Of a stretch of DNA of 64,000 nt, positions 55,172 to 63,211 are shown one piece after another. This stretch comes from Aliikangiella sp. G2MR2-5 (GTDB lineage: Bacteria > Pseudomonadota > Gammaproteobacteria > Enterobacterales > Kangiellaceae). The position numbers and the translations under genes are program-made. A model generated the notes under the pieces. It saw nothing but the letters and a program-made list of their open reading frames with translations, had not been told where the DNA came from and did no database searches. Numbering within the stretch: the stretch's first letter is position 1; each line of letters begins with the position of its first letter. The DNA is taken from the NCBI RefSeq assembly GCF_015687155.1, contig NZ_JADPQF010000007.1:124001-188000 (forward strand), read 5' to 3'.

Positions 55172-55546
55172 CTATTTTGTTATTGCCACTTTATTGGCAC
55201 CAGAAAAATAATAACCACAAACGGTGCCTATTATTGCGCTACTAAAAGCTAATATTTCCGAAAAATATTCAGACCTAAAGATCGCTGAGATAAAGATGAG
55301 TATTATCAACGCGACAACCATACCTAAGGCAAGTAACGGTGCTGTACGTTTATTGATTCTCTCTGTTAGCGGTTCTGCAAGACCGATACCGCCACAGGTA
55401 CCACATGTAAGACCTCTTAAGTCCGTGCCTTTGATCTCATTACTCTTTATACAGACTTGACAAGATTTATCATCATCAGCATTTTTGCAGGTTCCAAGCC
55501 CATCGCAATGCTTACATTCATAGAGGTTTGATTTAATATCTTGCAT
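55172..55546 (-). CDS. small zinc-finger membrane protein
   Basis: This protein of about 124 residues has a cysteine-rich N-terminal half with CKHCDGLGTC, CQVC and CGTCGGIG, a DnaJ-like pattern that should bind two zinc ions. Two membrane helices follow at about 70-86 and 95-113. I chose the ATG at 55546, with AGGA six bases upstream, instead of a GTG at 55567. It lies between the P-loop ATPase gene (95 bases upstream) and a two-helix membrane protein gene (82 bases downstream) on the same strand, so the three probably form an operon. It may link the cytosolic ATPase to the membrane. Confidence 0.8.
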   Translation of the reverse strand: MQDIKSNLYECKHCDGLGTCKNADDDKSCQVCIKSNEIKGTDLRGLTCGTCGGIGLAEPLTERINKRTAPLLALGMVVALIILIFISAIFRSEYFSEILAFSSAIIGTVCGYYFSGANKVAITK

Positions 55547-55641
55547 ATTACATCCTTGTTCTTTCACGCCGTTTGATAGAAGATAAACATTTAAACCAAA
55601 GTATCAAATTATTTCTTCAAAATAGCTATTCAACGCTGCAT

Positions 55642-57252
55642 CTATTTTGCTTCAAGTAACTTATCAAAAAGATCTTTTTCCCTTACTCCCAATGTCTTTC
55701 GTAGCATCTTATGAATCTTAATTTGATTAATCCTTAATATCTGGCTTTTAGATAAAATAGACTGGCTATAATCTGCCCATTTAAATGGTTCCTTAGTGCT
55801 CACTTTCACACCTATCGCTCCAACTCGATATAGACACGAAATAATAGAGAAAGTTACGTCAGTATCAGTAGAGTTATTTGATTTACAATAATCTATAACG
55901 GCCTTGCCGCAAGGATCATTTGGATAGTCAATCAACTTACTAACTACGTCGTTTAACGACTCTGCAATGGCGTTTCTTGTGAATACAGCTGGCTTACCTC
56001 TCAAAACCTCGACTGTCTCTGTTAATCCGGGAAAAATACTGCCCCATTCTTCAAACAGAGATCTTAATCGCTTATTTGAGTAATTCGATTCTGCCTGAGA
56101 AATTGCTTTCCAGCTAATTCGAGGAGAGCCTAGAGCAGCGATAAAGCATTCATTTGCAAACTGTAGGGCGTCCCTAGGTCTACACAAAGTTCTGTCTAAC
56201 AAATAATTAATTGCAGTTATCCCCCCTCCTTTTCTGGGAGAAGGAAATATATCATCAAACCTAACATCTTTTTTTGTATATTGTCGCTTGTAAACCACGC
56301 TCACTCGTTTTTGGATTAGATTAAATAGATCTCTCCTAGTCCAAATCAAAGGTAAAAAATATGACTCATTCTTGTCTTCTTGAAACCCAGAATCTCTGGT
56401 TTTATCAAAGACAATATCTAACAAATCTTTTCTCAAAGCTATTATAATTTTGATATTATTAATCTTTCTGAATGTTTTAATTTCTTCAATAAGCGCCTTA
56501 ATAAATCTATAACGAGTATTTGTATCTGCCCAATTTTCGTCCAACCTATCGATTAATAAGAAATATTTTTTTTGCTCATCAACAAAGACTTTTTCTTCTA
56601 GTAAATCAAGGATCTTAGCCAATTTCCGAATCTGCAACTGATTAACGACCCTATTTGCTTTGCTGACAATTTCAGTTTTCCTCTCTTCACTTAGAGACTT
56701 TGCTCCATCGAGGTTAAGACTTACACCTATTAGCTCGGAACTGACACTAGACTTAAGCTCATCGCTCATTTTTTTAACAACTTCTATCAATTGCTCTTCT
56801 GTATCCAGCCAAAATTTTTCTCCCCACTCTTTAAAGTATGTCAGAGCCTCTTTTTTTACAGGATCTCTATCTACAAACTCTTGTAATCGAGACAATAATC
56901 CCTGACTGTCTTTCTCACTTGAAAGCGAGTACCTCATTTTCAAAAACTCAACAGTTATAATATGTCGCCATAACAACTTATAAAACAGGTCTAGATTAAC
57001 ACCAATTGAATCAAAGAACTGAATGATGTCTGAGTATTCTAAGAATCTTATTGAGATATTGTTTGGGTCAAGCATTTTATGATGCTCAGCCTTTTCTTCT
57101 ATTTGTATTAACATTGCAGACTTTCCAGCCCCAGTCCTTCCAACAACAATACTTTCTGGAGCTTTAACATTCATTAGCAATGAAAGTTCACCATTATCTA
57201 TAAAACAATCTTTTAAGAGTTCTCTATCTGTTTCCGCATCCAGGTCGCCCAA
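55642..57252 (-). CDS. P-loop ATPase of the Sll1717 type
   Basis: This is a 536-residue cytosolic ATPase. The N-terminal GDLDAETDRELLKDCF leads into the Walker A motif GRTGAGKS (about residues 38-45). A Walker B-like strand follows (YFLLIDRLDENW, about 227-238), then IIIALRKDLL and a winged-helix-like C-terminal half. The opening block and the RLDENW motif match the P-loop ATPase, Sll1717 family, which is found in defence-type neighbourhoods. The start is a TTG: a stop codon lies four codons upstream in frame, and conserved sequence begins directly after the TTG. It leads a three-gene unit with two membrane proteins. A gate-keeping or effector-activating role is inference. Confidence 0.83.
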   Translation of the reverse strand: MGDLDAETDRELLKDCFIDNGELSLLMNVKAPESIVVGRTGAGKSAMLIQIEEKAEHHKMLDPNNISIRFLEYSDIIQFFDSIGVNLDLFYKLLWRHIITVEFLKMRYSLSSEKDSQGLLSRLQEFVDRDPVKKEALTYFKEWGEKFWLDTEEQLIEVVKKMSDELKSSVSSELIGVSLNLDGAKSLSEERKTEIVSKANRVVNQLQIRKLAKILDLLEEKVFVDEQKKYFLLIDRLDENWADTNTRYRFIKALIEEIKTFRKINNIKIIIALRKDLLDIVFDKTRDSGFQEDKNESYFLPLIWTRRDLFNLIQKRVSVVYKRQYTKKDVRFDDIFPSPRKGGGITAINYLLDRTLCRPRDALQFANECFIAALGSPRISWKAISQAESNYSNKRLRSLFEEWGSIFPGLTETVEVLRGKPAVFTRNAIAESLNDVVSKLIDYPNDPCGKAVIDYCKSNNSTDTDVTFSIISCLYRVGAIGVKVSTKEPFKWADYSQSILSKSQILRINQIKIHKMLRKTLGVREKDLFDKLLEAK

Positions 57253-57537
57253 CCTTAAGCCTCATTTAATCTTTATTTCATCACTCACAATTAGAAATCC
57301 TCGCCTATTTCAAATCCTTCTACGGAAATTCATGTGTCAATCAAAATTTACTTGAAAATAATTTATATTAAAAATAGGACTTGTTTAAATACTCAAATCA
57401 AAGCCAATTTATTATCGATTAATAAAATTGACGCTCTGATATTTTTGTTCTATATATCAAATACAACAAGAGGGTATTGATACAAATACTTAAAAGTCAA
57501 AAAAACAATTTAAACGCGCTTTATAGCAAAAGTGTGC

Positions 57538-58851
57538 TCAATAAAAACTAGCCCTATAACTCCTAGCATATAAATTCACATGCTCGCCCACAGCCCCCGG
57601 TAAAATAAACAACCTCGGCGAAGACTTATAATCATAAACCCTATAAAGCGAATACCTCTCTCGCTCTAAATTAGAGAATGCCAACTCATTATCACTAATA
57701 AAAAACGGCTGATATTTACCACTATTTGTGGTTTTCACTTCCACAAAAAGCTCGTCTTCTTTCCCTTCCTCATCTACAGAGAAAGAGCGAATATCGTATC
57801 CAAGTCCATCACCTTCTTCTTTACTTGACCAAACCACTTCTTTCGCTAAGTCATCTCGACCTAAGGTTGATAACCTTTGCTTTTCAAATCCCAGCACAAA
57901 CTCTTCACCAAACTCACCCAACCTTCTATTATTAGCTTCCTTTTGAACAAAGTTAATTTGGCGAGCCAGAAAACGGCGATTGGGTACTTTTGGCAATACT
58001 ATTCGTTCAGGAATATTGGTATCTAAAACATTAGTGTTAGTCGAATAGCTACGGATTTGAGCATCACTGGATAACCGATAGTCTTGTTTCAAAGATTCAG
58101 GATTGGCAGCAATATAGGCTAATACAGTATTTTGTAATTGCTTTTGGTAGTTAAAGGCGGGCTTGTAGCCTGAAATGTAAGACATTCCTAGTTCAATTAG
58201 GATTGCGCTAATATTCTGATACTTATACTCAACTGATTTTTCGCTACGTTTAGCCAATTGCTCGGCGAGTTTTCGAATATAGTGCGTTTTAACAAATTTC
58301 TCTCCTTTAAGTTCGAGCAAGAGCATTTCAAAATAAGACTTAACAGCTGCTTCGCACTCAAACCAATCCCACCCATTACCAACATCGAGTAATTTCTCCC
58401 GAGTTGCAGTATTAAAATCTAAATTTGAGCAAAGCGCTTCTTTTAAATATTTTCGAACGATGTCGTAGCTCAGTAACTCAAAGAGTTCATCAGTTAGATA
58501 CGCATACTCAATGTACTTATGAATATCATTGATGCCACTAACTCGGCTGATTGCAGCAAACTCGTCTTTCTTTCCCGGCTTAGTTTTATGAAACCAGAAG
58601 CCACTCGTTTTAAGATGGAAAAAAGGAAGATGGGGATTATTTTTATCTTGCTCAGTACCTAGCTTATCTAAATAGTGTTTAAACTGATCTCTTAGCCATT
58701 CATTAAAATAGATTTTATTGTCTTTAATTTGCTCTGCTTCAATGCCATCGAAAACCGAAAGCAGCATAGCAACTTTATACGGGCTTTTATGACCGCCCGC
58801 TTTGTTCATATTCAACGATTGAAAGAGTTGCTCGTAATATTGAAGACTCAT
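57538..58851 (-). CDS. DUF3883 protein with PD-(D/E)XK-like nuclease core
   Basis: This is a 437-residue cytosolic protein. The first 100 residues (SPYKVAMLLSVFDGI, PFFHLKT) resemble the N-terminal domain found on HNH/McrA-type nucleases. The middle (AAVKSYFEMLLLELKG, KRSEKSVEYKYQNISAIL) is a helical module common in restriction-type proteins. The C-terminal DUF3883 domain has GEFGEEFV, GLGYDIRSF and LFVEVKTT, giving the E...D...ExK pattern of PD-(D/E)XK nucleases. It starts on the base after the HIT gene's stop, so the two are coupled. DUF3883 proteins are frequent in anti-phage islands; nuclease activity is inferred from these residues. Confidence 0.82.
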   Translation of the reverse strand: MSLQYYEQLFQSLNMNKAGGHKSPYKVAMLLSVFDGIEAEQIKDNKIYFNEWLRDQFKHYLDKLGTEQDKNNPHLPFFHLKTSGFWFHKTKPGKKDEFAAISRVSGINDIHKYIEYAYLTDELFELLSYDIVRKYLKEALCSNLDFNTATREKLLDVGNGWDWFECEAAVKSYFEMLLLELKGEKFVKTHYIRKLAEQLAKRSEKSVEYKYQNISAILIELGMSYISGYKPAFNYQKQLQNTVLAYIAANPESLKQDYRLSSDAQIRSYSTNTNVLDTNIPERIVLPKVPNRRFLARQINFVQKEANNRRLGEFGEEFVLGFEKQRLSTLGRDDLAKEVVWSSKEEGDGLGYDIRSFSVDEEGKEDELFVEVKTTNSGKYQPFFISDNELAFSNLERERYSLYRVYDYKSSPRLFILPGAVGEHVNLYARSYRASFY

Positions 58852-59244
58852 CTAATACCCCTGCTTCTGGGGTATCACACCACGCACTCCACCGCGTGGG
58901 CTCGACGAATCATTCTCCCGCCGAGGAATCAAATGCGCATGAAAGTGCATCACCGTCTGCCCAGCAGACTCCCCACAATTCATACCAATATTAAAACCAG
59001 TAATTTCGGGAAAGGTATTTTGAAGTTCTCGCTTATGGTTAACGATTAGTTGATTTAATTCAACCCGTTCATCATCAGACAAGGCAAACCAGTCCACCAC
59101 ACAACATTTGGAAATAAAAAGCGTATGACCTTCCGTCACAGGAAAAGCATCACGAATAACAACAAAACACTCCGATTCATCGAGAACTCGACTCGGAACT
59201 AACTGACAAAAATCGCAACCAACTGTTGCTTCCACTTCTGACAA
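58852..59244 (-). CDS. HIT-family nucleotide hydrolase or transferase
   Basis: This 130-residue protein has the histidine-triad motif HFHAHLIPRR at about residues 98-107 and an N-terminal CDFC pair, as in many HIT enzymes. HIT proteins cleave nucleotide phosphoramidates, dinucleoside polyphosphates or adenylylated products. The stop codon directly abuts the start of the DUF3883 nuclease-like gene, so the two are made together and probably act in one pathway. The start is taken as TTG at 59244, since no in-frame ATG precedes the CDFC block. A HIT enzyme joined to a restriction-like protein points to nucleotide modification or signalling in defence; this is inference. Confidence 0.85.
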   Translation of the reverse strand: MSEVEATVGCDFCQLVPSRVLDESECFVVIRDAFPVTEGHTLFISKCCVVDWFALSDDERVELNQLIVNHKRELQNTFPEITGFNIGMNCGESAGQTVMHFHAHLIPRRENDSSSPRGGVRGVIPQKQGY

Positions 59245-59600
59245 CTTCCATTACCCCAAAAAATACAGGCCAGCAATCCCTTCTCCCATACGGCCCATCA
59301 AAATAAATCGCTATTACCTGCATCTCCAGCAGGCCCAAACTCTCTCAAATCAAACGAATCAGCAATCCCCAGATACCTGAGAACCGCAAATAACCTAACT
59401 CATTTAATAAACTCAAGCCATCAATTATATCGATACGAGATTAAATAGATTTTAGTTATAAAGACCACTTAACCTAACAGAGTTATATAAATATGTAACT
59501 AATTGATAAATATAGAAATACCCCAAAACTTCATAGGCTTAAATTTTAAGCAGAATAAAATGAAACATACTCTCTCTAAACTATCGGACAAGCGCAGATA
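59245..59600. other. promoter region of the HIT/DUF3883 unit with repeat copy 1
   Basis: These 356 AT-rich bases lie upstream of the HIT gene and downstream of the trypsin-like protease gene. They contain the 93-bp repeat copy at 59414-59506. I see no small gene and no clear terminator. Confidence 0.5.
59414..59506. repeat. diverged 93-bp direct repeat, copy 1
   Basis: This segment matches 62953-63044. The best-conserved 40 bases (59467-59506 against 63005-63044) agree at 33 positions and include the identical cores ACTTAACCTAACAG and AAATATGTAA. The remainder shares ATATC, GAGATTAA and further blocks. Copy 1 ends 170 bases upstream of the HIT gene. The two copies lie in the same orientation and flank three genes. 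Confidence 0.7.
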
Positions 59601-60671
59601 TTAAAGCGACAACCGCCCATAGTTATTTCTATTTAACGTCTCAAAAATTTTTTCAGCGAAACAACAGTAAGCATGACCTTGAAGCCCACCGATAAGCAAA
59701 CCATCCCAAGAAGTAGTGCCGTTAATTTCAGAAATAACCCAGGAACCAGAATCACCTGGCTCTGCCAACTTTTTATTCAGGTAAGTATGATTTCTCGGAA
59801 TAATTTCGAAAAGGTTTTTAAAACAGTATCTCTTCTGTCCCAAATGAAATTCCTGCATTAAGCAGGCTGAACCTATTTTGGCTTCGGTATAACCGGAACG
59901 ACTCCCAATAAAATATACGTTCTCTCTCGGGCTAATATCCTGAATATCTCGGCTCGTATGAATAATATTAATTCTTGAGTGAAAAGAAGCATCGACTGAT
60001 GATAACTTTGCAACCGCCAAATCGATATCAGAAGCGTCGCATTGATTTGCTGCGTTACACTTCTCATGCGAATTTAATGCATCAGGAAATTCTCGAAACT
60101 TAACATCGCCAATTTTATTCGTTTGAAAATAAACGTCATCCCCAACTTTGCCAAGAACATGAGCACAACTGACAACATAAGTATCGCCACTATTGTGATC
60201 CGCTAAAAAACCACCAGCACTACCATTACGCGGATTTACAGCATTTCCTACAAAGTCCGAATTATCTATTTTGATGTTGTTAAACAGCTCAGCTTTATCT
60301 CGATACTCATATCTTACCGTGTGTCTGTTGAATGCGTTGGGAAGCTTGGTGATAACTCGATTCAGGACATCTTTATTGTCAAAAATAACTCTGATAATGA
60401 TTCCTGAGAACTCTCCTGGATACCCCATTTTTTCGCAATGACGTCTCCAGAAACGTCTATTGCTACCTGATTCACCCGGAAATTCATTTCGGATTACGGA
60501 TAAATGGCGATCACCAGAAAAATTAAGCCGAAGCCTTCTTGAAGAATAGTCCTGAAAGACTTTGTCATACTCAGCATGTATACCCTGAATTGCGTTTTCT
60601 GATACCTCAAATAAAAAAGAGACAAAACTGTTAAAGCCATCTTCCAGAGACACACTTAATAACCTTTCCAT
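59601..60671 (-). CDS. cytosolic trypsin-like serine protease
   Basis: This is a 356-residue protein with a chymotrypsin-fold protease domain in residues 145-350. The triad is readable: His171 in VVSCAHVLG, Asp217 in SDIDLAVAKL and Ser308 in EPGDSGSW. The first 130 residues form an unrecognised domain. There is no signal peptide, which is unusual because bacterial trypsin-like proteases are mostly exported. Cytosolic members are typical of conflict and immunity systems, where the protease activates a partner or kills the cell. AAGGA six bases before the ATG marks a good start. The gene lies 9 bases downstream of a tiny membrane-protein gene, with which it must form a pair. Confidence 0.85.
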   Translation of the reverse strand: MERLLSVSLEDGFNSFVSFLFEVSENAIQGIHAEYDKVFQDYSSRRLRLNFSGDRHLSVIRNEFPGESGSNRRFWRRHCEKMGYPGEFSGIIIRVIFDNKDVLNRVITKLPNAFNRHTVRYEYRDKAELFNNIKIDNSDFVGNAVNPRNGSAGGFLADHNSGDTYVVSCAHVLGKVGDDVYFQTNKIGDVKFREFPDALNSHEKCNAANQCDASDIDLAVAKLSSVDASFHSRINIIHTSRDIQDISPRENVYFIGSRSGYTEAKIGSACLMQEFHLGQKRYCFKNLFEIIPRNHTYLNKKLAEPGDSGSWVISEINGTTSWDGLLIGGLQGHAYCCFAEKIFETLNRNNYGRLSL

Positions 60672-60680
60672 TTACGATCC

Positions 60681-61025
60681 TTACAATAAGTTGTTAAGCG
60701 TACTTTGCCATCCAAGACCGGTTACAAAAATTACGCAAAGCGCTACAAATGTAGGCTTTTCAGTATCGAATGAAGTCTTGTAAACACTCGGAAAAATTGC
60801 GATACCTACGAGTGCAGAAAGAAAAAAAACTGGAGCACTAATTGAAAACTCGAAAATCTTGGTTTCATGATACTTCGACAACACAGGTTCAAAGTAGATT
60901 CCTAATACGAGCGCGAAATACTGTAAGGACCAGTGAATTCTCCCACCAGTTTCACTACTGGTAAACTCTGCATTATTACTTCTATTGTTAGAATATAAAT
61001 CAAAATATTTTATTATTTTTTCCAT
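60681..61025 (-). CDS. small multi-helix membrane protein paired with the protease
   Basis: This 114-residue protein has three hydrophobic helices at about 32-47, 60-78 and 91-108, and a polar 25-residue N-terminal tail. I recognise no family. GGAG nine bases before the ATG supports translation. It is the first gene of a two-gene operon with the trypsin-like protease, nine bases apart. Its size and location make it a candidate membrane effector, sensor or inhibitor for the protease. No cleavage site can be predicted with confidence. Confidence 0.75.
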   Translation of the reverse strand: MEKIIKYFDLYSNNRSNNAEFTSSETGGRIHWSLQYFALVLGIYFEPVLSKYHETKIFEFSISAPVFFLSALVGIAIFPSVYKTSFDTEKPTFVALCVIFVTGLGWQSTLNNLL

Positions 61026-61118
61026 CTGTTTTATCTCCAGCTAATACATTTATTGATTAATATACTGACCTCGGCAACAAAACTACTTGCTCGACACTTT
61101 AAATTCAGACTCCTTAAT

Positions 61119-62879
61119 TTAAAGCTCCTCAAACTTCAAACCTTCAGCCCCTTTAACACCAAAATCCTTTAAATACTTCCGACTTAAATCCCCCGACAAC
61201 CAGGGATACTTGGTGCCCTCATGACTGGCCGCCCCTTCCGGCGGCTTCGGTTCCCCCGCAAACGGATAAGTTACAAACAGCGAATTTGCTTGTCCCGGCT
61301 TGACCCACTGCCACAAGGCTTTGGGTTTCTCCCCGGCAATACAGCGATAGGTTTTCTTATCATAAGGAAAAGCATTCGGCCGCATATGCTGATCGATCAA
61401 CATCATATTATCCAGCGACGGACTGCGCTCGCCTAAAGAAGAAACCGCGTAAAGCAGTGATGACGAATAAAGCAGATCGTGAACCACTTTGTCACTGCGT
61501 TCGGATCTTTTATCCAGCGAATAGATTTTTAACTCATCAAACGCCTGTTCATTCGGAATTACAAATTTGCTGAACACCGCCTGATTGACTGCCGGTACCA
61601 GCATGACCACTTTGGATAAAATTCCCTTCCTGTTTTCACCTGACGATTCACCTTCACCCAGGTACTTGATTAACTCAACCGTTGGAATTGAGCCAGCAGA
61701 ATGAGACAGGGTATTGATATTAATGTCACGGCTTTGTTTAAGTTTGATTAACTCATCGATTAAATAACGCCCCAGTCGCTTCTCGTCAAAACACTGTTTA
61801 GCGTGTAGCTTAACCACATCCCAGTGGGCTTTACCGACTTTGCCTAAACCCACTTCATCCAGAACCTCTTCCTGAATGGTAGCAAAAAAGCCATGGTCTA
61901 CACGTAGGGCAAAACGAGCAAGAATGCGCAGAATTCTTAGTTTGGAAAGCTCCACCTGGAGCTTGTTATTCAGGGATTTAAAGGCTTCCTTTTCCGTTGA
62001 AGCTTCACTAGTTACCGCTTGTAAGGCCTGTCCCAGTCTGTCGACACTGGTTGACGCAATTTTATTGGCATCGGCTTCAATAAATGAATCGGGTAGCTCC
62101 TCTGCCGCCAGAATATCTTCCAGCAATTCTCGTTCATTATCAGTTAGCTCGTAGTCACCACGCGACTTGCGTTCGCTCATGTTGAGCGACTCAAAGATCA
62201 TATTGACTGCGCCTGATTGCCAGTCGAGTTCACGTGACTCGATGCTCTTGGATATGAGTGCGTTGTAACCGAACTCTTCGCGAAATGCTTCTTGTAGCGC
62301 CTGATAAACAGCAGATTCCATTAGCGCCTTGTTCTGTGCTTTAAAATAATCCCATCCCGCCTGCTCGGGATTGTCAACTTTAATATCGGGTAATTTACCG
62401 GAGAGAATATCCGGGAGTGTATCTTTGGGATGAGCATCGTAACCAAGGAAGATAGGATAGAGCTTTTGCTTGACCGACGCCTGTTCAAACATACTCTGCA
62501 TCAGTTTTTTGCCGAGTGTGTCGATCATATAATCCTGACCGCTCAAGCCTCCGTGGAAATAGAGCACCACATCCTGCCGGCTTTGTTTAAGCTTGTTGAT
62601 GATCCTATCCACTCTGGCCTTGTCAGCAGATTGTTCACCGCCGACTTCGACGCGGCAACCAAGGAAATGATCCGGATACTCTGGCGAAAGTTTATTGGCG
62701 GGGTGAAAGTTGGTGTAACGGACAGGCTGAAAGGAGACTTCATTTTTTTTGGTAAAACAACAGGCAGATATCGCCAGCGCAATACATCCGGCGGCGGTAC
62801 TATGTACCACTGTATTGATTGTTTTTTTCAAGATTGTTTTTTCCATGATTGTTTTTTTCGTTATTCTTATTGTTGCCAT
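61119..62879 (-). CDS. alpha/beta-hydrolase lipoprotein
   Basis: This is a 586-residue protein with a lipoprotein signal ending at Cys40 (lipobox ISAC). An oxyanion strand reads VVLYFHGGLSG at about 104-114, and the nucleophile elbow is SHSAG with Ser394. Between them lies a 250-residue charged helical insertion, an unusually large lid. The C-terminal part (VVMLVPAVNQAVF, LWQWVKPGQ) completes the fold. It probably hydrolyses lipids or esters at an envelope surface. The N terminus carries a micro-repeat of KKTI units, from a repeated GAAAAAACAATC DNA motif. The start could be ATG 62879 or 62846. It lies between the two copies of the 92-bp direct repeat. Confidence 0.78.
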   Translation of the reverse strand: MATIRITKKTIMEKTILKKTINTVVHSTAAGCIALAISACCFTKKNEVSFQPVRYTNFHPANKLSPEYPDHFLGCRVEVGGEQSADKARVDRIINKLKQSRQDVVLYFHGGLSGQDYMIDTLGKKLMQSMFEQASVKQKLYPIFLGYDAHPKDTLPDILSGKLPDIKVDNPEQAGWDYFKAQNKALMESAVYQALQEAFREEFGYNALISKSIESRELDWQSGAVNMIFESLNMSERKSRGDYELTDNERELLEDILAAEELPDSFIEADANKIASTSVDRLGQALQAVTSEASTEKEAFKSLNNKLQVELSKLRILRILARFALRVDHGFFATIQEEVLDEVGLGKVGKAHWDVVKLHAKQCFDEKRLGRYLIDELIKLKQSRDININTLSHSAGSIPTVELIKYLGEGESSGENRKGILSKVVMLVPAVNQAVFSKFVIPNEQAFDELKIYSLDKRSERSDKVVHDLLYSSSLLYAVSSLGERSPSLDNMMLIDQHMRPNAFPYDKKTYRCIAGEKPKALWQWVKPGQANSLFVTYPFAGEPKPPEGAASHEGTKYPWLSGDLSRKYLKDFGVKGAEGLKFEEL

Positions 62880-62952
62880 TTTCCTGATCCCGATAACAGG
62901 CAGAGAGCTGCTATCCCTGCGAATCAGCTAAAACTACCCCAGATTAAAATCG

Positions 62953-63044
62953 CAAACCATTCATAATATCAAAATGAGATTAATTAAAATTAACTTTGCA
63001 GTGAACTTAACCTAACAGGGTTACTAAAATATGTAAACAACTGA
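62953..63044. repeat. diverged 92-bp direct repeat, copy 2
   Basis: This is the partner of 59414-59506 in the same orientation. It lies 74 bases upstream of the hydrolase lipoprotein gene. Both copies contain TAACCTAACAGRGTTA, an interrupted palindrome that could be a protein-binding site. Confidence 0.7.
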
Positions 63045-63159
63045 AGTAAAAGAAGATAACCGGGATATTTTAAGGAAAGCATTGATGGAAAGTTTGAGTG
63101 AAGATTGGGATTAATCTTGTAAGGTAAAACCTGGGATAAATATTCAGGGTGCTGGTCAG

Positions 63160-63198
63160 AAAAAAACACATGAGTCTCTCTCTGGTATAGAGAGAGAC
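63160..63198 (-). terminator. intrinsic terminator of the right-edge gene
   Basis: GTCTCTCTCT (63174-63183) pairs with AGAGAGAGAC (63189-63198) around a five-base loop. On the minus strand a run of T follows after a few bases, 14 bases past the stop of the gene at 63212. Confidence 0.75.
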
Positions 63199-63211
63199 CG
63201 CTTAAATCGAA

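Larger units (their letters stand above)
62880..63211. other. promoter region of the hydrolase lipoprotein with repeat copy 2
   Basis: These 332 bases hold the second copy of the 92-bp direct repeat and the terminator of the gene to the right. No open frame here is credible. Confidence 0.5.
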
